Notes: a model not told the origin generated them from the sequence alone. Counted from the stretch's first letter, positions 1 to 6,309 are shown. The stretch is 7,073 nucleotides of DNA from an uncultured Clostridiaceae bacterium (GCA_947175375.1 CAMWMT010000134.1:1-7073); one strand, 5' to 3'. Program-made: numbers and translations.

Positions 1-170
1 TAATCCGGCATGACAGAAAACGCCTCCAATACCTGATCCAGCATCTGCCGGTGCTGCCCGGTCACACAGACAACAGTTTCCACCTGCTTTCTTTTCTTCA
101 GTTCATTCACCAGCGGACACATCTTGATCGCCTCCGGCCTGGTTCCAAATACAAGCATAATTCTTTTCAT
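1..170 (-). CDS. wecB: UDP-N-acetylglucosamine 2-epimerase, WecB/MnaA type (N-terminal 56 codons, cut by window edge)
   Basis: This cytosolic enzyme family interconverts UDP-GlcNAc and UDP-ManNAc, giving the ManNAc donor for surface glycans. The ATG at 170-168 opens a frame that stays open to base 1. The translation begins MKRIMLVFGTRPEAIKMCPL, and GTRPEAIKM is the hallmark N-terminal motif of non-hydrolysing 2-epimerases. A VTGQHRQMLDQ segment follows at residues 36-46, also typical of the family. About 56 of a usual 360-390 residues are visible, so catalytic residues further on cannot be checked. From family memory, epimerases for 2,3-diamino-uronic sugars (WbpI/WlbD) start with GARPQFIKA instead, so plain UDP-GlcNAc is the likelier substrate. 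The gene begins six bases after the glycosyltransferase stop, in the same operon. The family call is very secure; the substrate is less so. Confidence 0.93.
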   Translation of the reverse strand, partial: MKRIMLVFGTRPEAIKMCPLVNELKKRKQVETVVCVTGQHRQMLDQVLEAFSVMPD

Positions 171-176
171 TGTAAT

Positions 177-1265
177 CTAACGGTCCTCCAGCCGCGCCAG
201 TATCTCTTCTGCCAGCTTCTCGTTATTCTTTTCCACATGCACACGGGAGACAAATCTTTTGACCGCATTCTCCCACCGGTCGTAGCAAGCTGCAATTGTA
301 CGGACAGCCTGTTCATAATCATCCGATGCCTGTCCCACTTTGTATTTTTCACAGAATTCTTTCAATGGCGGATTCGTCGACGTTACCACCGGTTTCCCTT
401 CAAAGAGAAATTCAAAAATCTTGCCGCTGGCACAGTATTTATTATTCAGATCCCTCTGATGATAGGTCACCATCCCGACCTGACTGTTTTCAATAAAATA
501 TTTCAGATGATCCTGATCCATCCGGGGCAGTATCTTTACGTTGTCCAGACCCAGAGAACGGATGGTCGCCTGCACAATCTGTTCATCTTCCTCGTCATTC
601 TCTCCGATCAGCAAAAGTTCATATCCGCTGCCCAGCCTCTGCATCGCTTCCAGCATCTTTCCGGTCGTCCGGCTCATATCACAGCCTGCCGTCGATACAA
701 TGCGAAATTTCTGCTCCGCAAAGAATTCCCGGCACTCTGCCTCCACGCTTCTCTGCCGTTCCAGGGAAGTATATTCCAGCCGCCGGATATTTTCATAATT
801 CAGCGGCACCTTCTTAAGACCGAACATCTTTACCATGAGCTTTGCCCGAAATGCATTCGCCGCGATCACCACATCCGAGCGACGGGTAAATATCTTCTCA
901 ACGATGCATCCGATCTTTCCTGGCATTCCTGCTGCACTCTTTATATCATAAAGTTCCCTGCAGTCCTGCACCACATACCGGGCTTTTGACAGTTTTTTAG
1001 CCAGATATCCGGGAATAATTCCCTTGCGGTTGTCTATAAAGATCAGGTCCAGTTTCCCAATACTCTGGATCCTACCGCAGACAAACAGAATAAACCGGCT
1101 GTATCCCTGGTCCTGATATAGAATATGCGACGCTTCCTGCGGCTTTTCACCCTCGGAAGCCCGAGTGATATAAGTCACATCCCCCAGCTTCTTCGCTGTC
1201 TTTATCAGTTCCCGGACTCTTCCGTCGTATTTATAATAATCATAGGATATCAATAAGATCTTCAT
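177..1265 (-). CDS. GT4-like glycosyltransferase (GT-B fold), 362 aa
   Basis: This is a predicted cytosolic glycosyltransferase that adds one sugar from a nucleotide donor to a growing, probably lipid-linked, glycan. The N-terminus MKILLISYDYYKYDGRVREL (residues 1-20), with its hydrophobic first strand and GRV motif, fits the acceptor-side Rossmann domain of GT4-like enzymes. The C-terminal donor domain shows RIVSTAG near 188-194, ELLLIGEND near 216-223 and NVKILPRM at 242-249. A nucleotide-binding segment follows at 274-294 (NNKYCASGKIFEFLFEGKPVV), in which K282 and E285 sit where the donor-binding residues of this fold are expected. No signal peptide or membrane segment is evident. The ATG overlaps the aminotransferase stop by four bases (ATGA), which implies translational coupling, and an AGAGGA site lies 6 nt upstream. 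Family placement is firm; the donor, acceptor and linkage cannot be read from sequence. Confidence 0.88.
   Translation of the reverse strand: MKILLISYDYYKYDGRVRELIKTAKKLGDVTYITRASEGEKPQEASHILYQDQGYSRFILFVCGRIQSIGKLDLIFIDNRKGIIPGYLAKKLSKARYVVQDCRELYDIKSAAGMPGKIGCIVEKIFTRRSDVVIAANAFRAKLMVKMFGLKKVPLNYENIRRLEYTSLERQRSVEAECREFFAEQKFRIVSTAGCDMSRTTGKMLEAMQRLGSGYELLLIGENDEEDEQIVQATIRSLGLDNVKILPRMDQDHLKYFIENSQVGMVTYHQRDLNNKYCASGKIFEFLFEGKPVVTSTNPPLKEFCEKYKVGQASDDYEQAVRTIAACYDRWENAVKRFVSRVHVEKNNEKLAEEILARLEDR
185..189 (-). promoter_or_regulatory. Possible, distantly spaced ribosome binding site of the 2-epimerase
   Basis: GGAGG occurs in the last codons of the glycosyltransferase, 14 nt before the ATG at 170. 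That spacing is longer than optimal and longer than for any other gene here, so initiation may depend on re-initiation after the glycosyltransferase stop six bases upstream of the ATG. Confidence 0.45.
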
Positions 1266-2410
1266 GCATGTTCCTCTTTACTGCCCGATATTTTCTCACG
1301 GATCAGGCGGATCACCTTCTGCTGTTCCTCCTCTGTCAGATAAGGGGACAAAGGAAGAGCCAGCACTCTCCTACACACCTGTTCCGTCACCGGAAAATGC
1401 TCTCCATACAGACTGCATTCCTGAAATGCCGTCTGCTGATGCATACCTTTCTGATAATAGATCATGGTCGGAACGTCATGCTCCTTCAGATATGCCTGTA
1501 CTTCCGCTCTCTCTTTTTCATCTCTTAAAAGAATACTGTACTGTGCCCAGCCGGAACCATATCCGGACGGAACGGACGGAACCTTCACACAGTCCTTTAG
1601 CCCCTCGGCATACCTGGACGCAATCCGATCCGTATCCTGAAGCTCGTAAGCACGGAATGCCTCCAGCTTCACCTGCAAGACTGCTGCCTGCAGCGTATCC
1701 AGACGGGAATTCATCCCAATTCTCACATTATCGTATTTGTCACTGCCCTTTCCATGAATGCGAAGAGACCGAAGCAGGGATGCCCATTCGTCACAATCTG
1801 TGAAAACCGCTCCTCCGTCGCCATAACAGCCCAGTGGTTTTGCCGGGAAAAACGAGGTCGTGGCAATATCTCCAAAGCTTCCCGCACGTTTTCCATCATA
1901 TGATCCGCCAAAGCCCTGTGCCGCATCCTCTAAAATATACAGACCATATTGATCGGCGATCCGGCGAATCCTGTCATAATCCGCAGGCAGGCCGAACAGG
2001 TCAACCGTCACCACAGCTCTCGGCTTCAGCTTTCCTTCTGCCAGCACCGCCTGAACCGCCCGTTCCAGGCTTTCCGGATCCATATTAAAGGTATCCTCCA
2101 GAATATCCGTGAACACCGGTGTAGCTCCTGCATACGCAACCGTCTCCGCAGAAGAAAAGAACGTAAAATCCGGTACAAACACCGCATCTCCCTTACCAAT
2201 TCCCCATGCCATCAGCGCCAGAGTCAGCGCATCGGTTCCGTTGGCGCAGGTAATACAGTGTTTCACACCCACGTACCTGGCCAGCTCCTCCTCCAGCTCA
2301 GCCACCTGTCTTCCGCTGATATAACTGGAAGCCTCCAGTACCTGCCCAATCGCCTCATCCATCTTCTGCTTTAACACTTCATACTGTTTTTTCAGATTAC
2401 GAAACTGCAT
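1262..2410 (-). CDS. DegT/DnrJ/EryC1 PLP aminotransferase, WbpE/WlbC-like (3-keto sugar nucleotide aminotransferase), 382 aa
   Basis: Enzymes of this family transfer an amino group, usually from glutamate, to a keto sugar nucleotide. Visible family features are NGTDAL (57-62) for the PLP phosphate, EDAAQ (161-165) with D162 facing the pyridine nitrogen, SFFPAKPLG (186-194) with K191 as the probable internal aldimine lysine, GDGG at 197-200, and GMNSRLD (232-238). The wording around the lysine, FFPAKPLGCYGDGG, matches what I recall of WbpE/WlbC, which make UDP-3-amino-GlcNAcA. The frame is open upstream to 2509, but the ATG at 2410 is chosen because it leaves one base after the carrier-protein stop, has AAAGGAG 9 nt upstream, and gives the standard N-terminus MQFRNLKKQY. 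The pairing with the WbpB-like gene upstream supports amination at C3. GnnB-type activity on UDP-3-keto-GlcNAc is the main alternative. Confidence 0.9.
   Translation of the reverse strand: MQFRNLKKQYEVLKQKMDEAIGQVLEASSYISGRQVAELEEELARYVGVKHCITCANGTDALTLALMAWGIGKGDAVFVPDFTFFSSAETVAYAGATPVFTDILEDTFNMDPESLERAVQAVLAEGKLKPRAVVTVDLFGLPADYDRIRRIADQYGLYILEDAAQGFGGSYDGKRAGSFGDIATTSFFPAKPLGCYGDGGAVFTDCDEWASLLRSLRIHGKGSDKYDNVRIGMNSRLDTLQAAVLQVKLEAFRAYELQDTDRIASRYAEGLKDCVKVPSVPSGYGSGWAQYSILLRDEKERAEVQAYLKEHDVPTMIYYQKGMHQQTAFQECSLYGEHFPVTEQVCRRVLALPLSPYLTEEEQQKVIRLIREKISGSKEEHA
1272..1277 (-). promoter_or_regulatory. Ribosome binding site of the glycosyltransferase
   Basis: AGAGGA lies 6 nt before the ATG at 1265, within the last codons of the aminotransferase. 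Together with the ATGA stop/start overlap it points to coupled translation. Confidence 0.65.
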
Positions 2411-2411
2411 C

Positions 2412-2642
2412 TTACTCTTCTCCTTTGAGCCGCTCCAGCAGCTTCCACATCCCTTTTGCCGAGTTAAAATTTTCCGGTATGATCTCTTCTGCAGGCACTT
2501 CGATACCAAACTGATCCTCGAGCTCCGCGATCAGCGTGATTACATCAAAGGATTCCAAAAGCCCGTCATCAATCAGCTCTGTCTCTCTCTCAAAATCAAT
2601 CTCCGGCTTTATTGCGGATAATAATCTCATTAATTCTTCCAT
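2412..2642 (-). CDS. Acyl/aminoacyl carrier protein, DltC-like, 76 aa
   Basis: This small acidic carrier protein would hold an acyl or aminoacyl group as a phosphopantetheine thioester. The attachment site is S31 in LIDDGLLESFDVI (23-35), at the start of the second helix, as in DltC and other PCP/ACP proteins. The helix continues as TLIAELEDQFGI (36-47), and VPAEEIIPENFNS (49-61) matches the typical third-helix region. Its length of 76 aa is normal. It starts three bases after the decarboxylase stop, with GGAGG 8 nt upstream inside the last decarboxylase codons. Flanked by a decarboxylase and, one gene further on, an adenylating ligase, it most likely receives an amino acid from the latter. 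A dedicated phosphopantetheinyl transferase is not visible, so activation must come from elsewhere. A fatty-acid synthesis ACP is unlikely, because the residues around S31 are DltC-like. Confidence 0.93.
   Translation of the reverse strand: MEELMRLLSAIKPEIDFERETELIDDGLLESFDVITLIAELEDQFGIEVPAEEIIPENFNSAKGMWKLLERLKGEE
2420..2426 (-). promoter_or_regulatory. Ribosome binding site deciding the aminotransferase start
   Basis: AAAGGAG lies 9 nt before the ATG at 2410, inside the carrier protein's last codons. It fixes the start at 2410 rather than at the upstream in-frame codons reaching 2509, which would overlap about a hundred bases of the carrier-protein gene and add residues unlike any DegT N-terminus. 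Confidence 0.82.
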
Positions 2643-2645
2643 CGT

Positions 2646-3821
2646 CTATTCCTCCACTGTATTCAAAGTCCAGGTTTCCAGTCCGTCCCGCACAAGCTCT
2701 GCCCCGTCACCGCTGCTGTACAGGTAGATCTTTGGCATACGCCTGCTTAAAAACAGGTAAATGCCTTCTGTCACCGAATAAGCACCAATATTATGAAAGA
2801 CCAGATAATCTCCCACTCTCGCATCCTTCAGAGGCAGCTTTTTCAACAGAATATCTGCCACCGTACAGAGGGAACCATAGACTGTCCACTCCGTATCTTC
2901 CTCATCTTCCACCGGATGCTGCGGAAAATATGACAGGATCGGTGTCTTCATGGCCATGTTCTGTCCATAATAGTTCACATGATGGATTCCTCCATCCACC
3001 AGACATACATTGACCGCATCATTTTTTTTCTGATCCATGATCCTGGTCATATAGTAACCGCAGGACGCTGCCAGAAAGCGCCCCATCTCGAAGACGACCT
3101 CAAAGGGGCGTTCCTCCTGAAACAGCTTTATAAACGCTTCCAAAAGCTGTGCATCCTCTTCTGGATCATCCTTTGTAAAATAAGGCACCCCGAGTCCCGG
3201 ACCAAATTCCAGTACCTGCGTGATAAAGCCTTCTTCCTCTTCCAGTCTCCGGATGAAATCTTCTATATATTCCACTTCTGATGCGATCTTCTTTATGTTT
3301 TTTTTCTGAGTTCCCGTAAAATACTGCAGCCCCCGGATTGAAACCTCCGGACAGGATTCTCTGATATGGACCAGTTCCTTTGCATCTGCCTCGCTCATGC
3401 CAAACTGATTTCCGCTCGTCACCCGGAGCAGGATATCCACCGTAATTCCAAGATCTTTCGCGCACCGGCACACAAGCTCATACTGACGTTTTGATTCCGC
3501 AGTATAATGGATAACTCCCTGCTCCATGGCATACCGGACATCTTCATACTCTTTACTGACTCCGGACAGTACGATCTGTTCCATATCCACTCCTCTGTGG
3601 ACACAGATATGAAATTCTCCCGGCGAACAGACCTCATACCGTTCTACTTCGCCTTTCATTGCTCCTAATAAAAACGGATTTGCCTTAATGGCATAACACA
3701 GTCTGGCAGGATGGATCTTTTCTGATACCCACCGGATCCTTTTTTTCAGAATATCCGTGTCGAATACATAGGTCGGCGTGCCCAGCGACACTGCCAGTTC
3801 TTCGAGTTTTCTCTCTTCCAT
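2646..3821 (-). CDS. Fold-type III PLP amino-acid decarboxylase, BtrK/DAP-decarboxylase-like, 391 aa
   Basis: This is an alanine-racemase-fold decarboxylase of the ornithine/DAP/BtrK superfamily. K46 in CYAIKANP (42-49) is the PLP lysine. EFGPGLG (205-211) is the glycine-rich phosphate loop, and FEMGRF (244-249) corresponds to the ExGR motif. C319 and D323 in GSLCTVADIL (316-325) are the catalytic cysteine and partner aspartate contributed by the other subunit. GAYS (346-349) supplies the C-terminal tyrosine Y348. The usual G-x-H-x-H-x-GS stretch reads GLQYFTGTQ (164-172), so the PLP-stacking histidine is Phe168. It lies between the ligase and the carrier-protein gene, like BtrK beside BtrI, and BtrK decarboxylates an ACP-bound glutamyl group. 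AAGGAG stands 9 nt before the ATG. The family is firm. Substrate and timing, free amino acid or carrier-bound, are inferred. DAP to lysine is an alternative. Confidence 0.88.
   Translation of the reverse strand: MEERKLEELAVSLGTPTYVFDTDILKKRIRWVSEKIHPARLCYAIKANPFLLGAMKGEVERYEVCSPGEFHICVHRGVDMEQIVLSGVSKEYEDVRYAMEQGVIHYTAESKRQYELVCRCAKDLGITVDILLRVTSGNQFGMSEADAKELVHIRESCPEVSIRGLQYFTGTQKKNIKKIASEVEYIEDFIRRLEEEEGFITQVLEFGPGLGVPYFTKDDPEEDAQLLEAFIKLFQEERPFEVVFEMGRFLAASCGYYMTRIMDQKKNDAVNVCLVDGGIHHVNYYGQNMAMKTPILSYFPQHPVEDEEDTEWTVYGSLCTVADILLKKLPLKDARVGDYLVFHNIGAYSVTEGIYLFLSRRMPKIYLYSSGDGAELVRDGLETWTLNTVEE
2651..2655 (-). promoter_or_regulatory. Ribosome binding site of the carrier protein
   Basis: GGAGG lies 8 nt before the ATG at 2642 and is embedded in the last codons of the decarboxylase (GTG GAG GAA TAG). 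Ribosomes finishing the decarboxylase would therefore be well placed to re-initiate on the carrier protein. Confidence 0.8.
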
Positions 3822-3830
3822 AGACCGGTT

Positions 3831-3836
3831 CTCCTT
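3831..3836 (-). promoter_or_regulatory. Ribosome binding site of the decarboxylase
   Basis: AAGGAG stands 9 nt before the ATG at 3821, within the 29-base gap after the ligase stop. This is the longest non-coding gap in the window. It is too short to hold a full promoter, and I see no terminator hairpin in it. Confidence 0.8.
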
Positions 3837-3850
3837 CTTCCACCATGCCT

Positions 3851-5371
3851 TTACTGACCCTGGTAATCCGCCATCAGAGCCTTTCTGTCAATCTTTCCGT
3901 TCTTTGTGACAGGCATGTCCTCTACTTTATGGAATATATTGGGAATCATAAACCGTGGAAGCTTTTCTGTCAACTGTCTGATGATTTCTTTTGCCTCCAA
4001 AGCCCCCACATAGAAGCCAATGATCTTCGTATTCGGTTCATCATAGATACAGCAAACCCGCTCGATCCCATCTAAAGACTGGAACGCTGCCTCGATCTCT
4101 CCCAGTTCAATCCTGTGTCCCATATGCTTGATCTGAAAATCTTTCCGGGTTATATAATACAGCTCTCCCTGCTCGTCATACCGCCCCAGATCACCTGTTC
4201 GATACATCAGCTCCGGATAGCAGTTATTCAACGGATTCTGGACAAACACCTGGCTGGTCTTCTCCTCATTCCGATAATAGCCGAGCGCCAGAGCCGTTCC
4301 AACCACACAGATCTCCCCCAGCTTCCCGGCCTCTGTCACCAAATGATCTTCTTCATTCAGCAGGAATACCCGTTCATTCGGAAACGCTTCTCCAATGGGC
4401 AGCAGCTCATCTTCTGCAAATCTCCGGTTCGGATCGATCCGGTAATACGTACAATTGCATGTGATCTCCGTAGGACCATACAGGTTTACATAAAGCGCAT
4501 CCGGCAGATATTCCCTCCAATAATTCAGATGCTTCACCGGCATCACTTCCCCGCTGAACATGACGCGGCGAATATTCGTCGGTACTTTATACCGGAATCC
4601 CTTCAACATGGAAATGATACACAGCGCCGATACCGCCCAGGTAAGGCTGGTCACTTTTCTGTCATCCAGGAAATCCAGAAGTTTCTTTGGTACAGAAAAA
4701 AATTTCCTTGGAATCACTTCCAGCGTCGCTCCGACCTTCATAGCCGGGTAGATATCCTTCACGGATACATCGAAATCAAAGGGAGCCTGCCCGCCGATCA
4801 CATCCTCCCGGCAAAATCCAAAGAGCCTGGTAAAATGCTCCGTAAAATCAATCACCGAACGATGGCACACCACCACCCCTTTGGGTACTCCTGTAGAACC
4901 GGAGGTGAAGATCGCATACAGCGGATCCGTATCGCAGGCGCGCTTTCTCCTGTCTGCAAGCCCTTCTTCATCTATCGCATTTTTAACCAGATCTTCCGCA
5001 AACAGTATTTTTCCTGAAAAACCAAGCTCCTGTACCTGTTCTTCTTTTTTTCTGGAAGTCACAAGGATCTGTGCGTCCAGCGTCTCCAGGATCGTCCGTA
5101 TTCGTTCTGCGGGCAGCTCCGGTTCCACTAATGTATAAAAGCAGCCTGCACAGACTGCCCCCATAAATACATTCAATGTCCATGCTTCCTTTTCCATCAG
5201 AACCGGAACCGGTGCATTCTGTGGAAGTATCGCCAGCAGTGCACTGCCGATCCGCCTTGCATTTTCCAGGACCTCCGCATAGGTATAACTGTCTTCCATA
5301 TCTTCATATGCCGCTTTTTCCGGACAGGCCGCAGCACTTGCTTCCAGATAATCCAGGATATTCCAGATCAT
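3851..5371 (-). CDS. Stand-alone amino-acid adenylating ligase (NRPS A-domain/DltA-like), 506 aa
   Basis: This ATP-dependent enzyme should adenylate an amino acid and load it on the neighbouring carrier protein. ANL-superfamily motifs are complete: FTSGSTGVPKG (155-165, A3 P-loop), FDFDVSV (198-204, A4), NLYGPTE (296-302, A5), YRTGD (390-394, A7), DFQIKHMGHRIELGEIE (411-427, A8) and NGKIDRK (491-497, A10) with catalytic K493. FDVSVKDIYP and FSGEVMP are close in wording to DltA, the D-alanine ligase. D201 occupies the position that binds the alpha-amino group in A domains, so an amino acid is likelier than a fatty acid. By eye alignment to GrsA the pocket reads D-V-K-T-M-S-L-C-N-K. The DltA selectivity cysteine is Ser273, and Lys205 suggests a polar or acidic substrate. 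There are no condensation or fused carrier domains. AGGAG lies 6 nt before the ATG. The gene is 11 bases after the acyltransferase stop. Confidence 0.92.
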   Translation of the reverse strand: MIWNILDYLEASAAACPEKAAYEDMEDSYTYAEVLENARRIGSALLAILPQNAPVPVLMEKEAWTLNVFMGAVCAGCFYTLVEPELPAERIRTILETLDAQILVTSRKKEEQVQELGFSGKILFAEDLVKNAIDEEGLADRRKRACDTDPLYAIFTSGSTGVPKGVVVCHRSVIDFTEHFTRLFGFCREDVIGGQAPFDFDVSVKDIYPAMKVGATLEVIPRKFFSVPKKLLDFLDDRKVTSLTWAVSALCIISMLKGFRYKVPTNIRRVMFSGEVMPVKHLNYWREYLPDALYVNLYGPTEITCNCTYYRIDPNRRFAEDELLPIGEAFPNERVFLLNEEDHLVTEAGKLGEICVVGTALALGYYRNEEKTSQVFVQNPLNNCYPELMYRTGDLGRYDEQGELYYITRKDFQIKHMGHRIELGEIEAAFQSLDGIERVCCIYDEPNTKIIGFYVGALEAKEIIRQLTEKLPRFMIPNIFHKVEDMPVTKNGKIDRKALMADYQGQ

Positions 5372-5377
5372 GAACGT

Positions 5378-5382
5378 CTCCT
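5378..5382 (-). promoter_or_regulatory. Ribosome binding site of the adenylating ligase
   Basis: The coding strand reads AGGAG, then 6 nt, then ATG. It occupies most of the 11-base gap after the acyltransferase stop and confirms the MIWNIL start. Confidence 0.8.
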
Positions 5383-6309
5383 CTATCTCTTCTTCATTTC
5401 CAGTACCCTACGCGCCGGATTGCCAAACTGCTTCTCCCCCTCCGGCACGTCCTTAATCGCTACCGCACCAATACCCAGATAAGCATTGTTTCCAACCTCA
5501 ATCCGGTTCGTTGTCACGGACATGGGTGCCACATATGTATGATCCCCAATCCGGCAATGCCCGGAGATACTTGCCTTCCCGCTGATCAGGGTACCTTCTC
5601 CTACCTGACAGTTGTGTCCCACATCTCCTACCATGCCGATCATGGAACCTCTGCCCAGTACCGTCGTCCTCGTGTCCCCTGCTGCCAGTATTGCACCTGC
5701 AAGTAGAAGGCATCCATCTTCTATGATTGTTCCGGCAAGATGTGGAAGTGTACGGCAGGCTCCGCTTTCCGGACGATAGATATCCGCATCCTCCGCACCG
5801 ATCACGCAGTGTTCTTTGATGATCACATCATTTCCGATCCGGACATGGTCCCGGATCACGGTTCCCGCCCCGATCTCACAGCGGTCACCGATCACGACAT
5901 CCCTACCAATCACGCAGAAGGGGGCAATCTTCACGTCCTGTCCAATCTGCGCATCTGAACTGATATAACTCCCTGCCTCCAGGCGAAGCTCCGTCTTTGG
6001 CATCAGGCAAACCATCTGTTCCAAAATCTCCCCATAGTAGTTCTTCGGCATACTGCTTTTCAGGTGAATGCAGGAAGCATCCAAAGATAATGCCATGTCT
6101 TCTTTTGTAATAAAAATACTGTTTTGTACGTTTGTATAAGTTTCTCCCAGACTGCCCTTTACAAATATAATCGAATGATCTTCCGGTGCTTCCGGATCCG
6201 ATACGCCGTACAGTAGAAAGTCCTTCTGCGTCTCCGCATCTGATATGCCATACAGAACGGAATCTTCCCCAAGCAGTTCACTGGCCCTGACCTCGCATAC
6301 TTTAAACAT
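5383..6309 (-). CDS. LpxD-like left-handed beta-helix sugar-nucleotide N-acyltransferase, 308 aa
   Basis: LpxD transfers an acyl group from ACP to the amine of a UDP-glucosamine derivative. This protein shares its layout: an N-terminal globular region (about 1-105), then hexapeptide repeats from about 115 to 285 with many [IV]G-x4 turns. A repeat-interrupting loop lies near 172-192 and a basic tail at the end. H232 in GDVGHNCQVGEG aligns with LpxD's catalytic histidine in its IAHNVVIG segment; H251 and H257 follow in the next coils. WbpD-type acetyltransferases are much shorter (near 190 aa) and lack the N-terminal domain. The ATG at 6309 is chosen over the TTG at 6312 because GGGAG is 6 nt from the ATG but only 3 nt from the TTG. 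It overlaps the dehydrogenase end by eight bases. The acceptor is inferred to be the 3-amine made by the neighbouring enzymes. Confidence 0.88.
   Translation of the reverse strand: MFKVCEVRASELLGEDSVLYGISDAETQKDFLLYGVSDPEAPEDHSIIFVKGSLGETYTNVQNSIFITKEDMALSLDASCIHLKSSMPKNYYGEILEQMVCLMPKTELRLEAGSYISSDAQIGQDVKIAPFCVIGRDVVIGDRCEIGAGTVIRDHVRIGNDVIIKEHCVIGAEDADIYRPESGACRTLPHLAGTIIEDGCLLLAGAILAAGDTRTTVLGRGSMIGMVGDVGHNCQVGEGTLISGKASISGHCRIGDHTYVAPMSVTTNRIEVGNNAYLGIGAVAIKDVPEGEKQFGNPARRVLEMKKR

Noticed and set aside
51..989. Long plus-strand open frame of 312 codons opposite the glycosyltransferase and the epimerase start.
   Set aside because: The translation is rich in His, Arg, Phe and Ile with no family motif, and it spans the junction of two well-supported minus-strand genes. 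It is an antisense shadow of their codon use.
2411..2509. Extended N-terminus for the aminotransferase beginning at 2509.
   Set aside because: The extra 33 residues read the carrier-protein gene in another frame and resemble no DegT sequence. The ATG at 2410 has a strong ribosome binding site and the standard family N-terminus.
3298..3305. Run of eight A on the coding strand in the decarboxylase, giving an in-frame A-AAA-AAC slippery heptamer; a second A8 tract (A-AAA-AAT) lies at 3022-3029.
   Set aside because: Both tracts encode Gln-Lys-Lys-Asn in a lysine-rich stretch and the zero frame gives a complete, motif-intact enzyme. A -1 shift at the first would only truncate the protein near residue 215. 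I saw no stimulatory hairpin or upstream Shine-Dalgarno element, so programmed frameshifting is not supported.
3822..3850. Longest intergenic gap checked for a promoter, terminator or small RNA.
   Set aside because: It is only 29 bases, much of it taken by the ribosome binding site and spacing, with no inverted repeat or -35/-10 pair.
4115..5017. Plus-strand open frame of 300 codons opposite the adenylating ligase.
   Set aside because: It runs antisense to conserved A-domain motifs A3 to A8, shows no recognisable domain, and has no operon partner on that strand.
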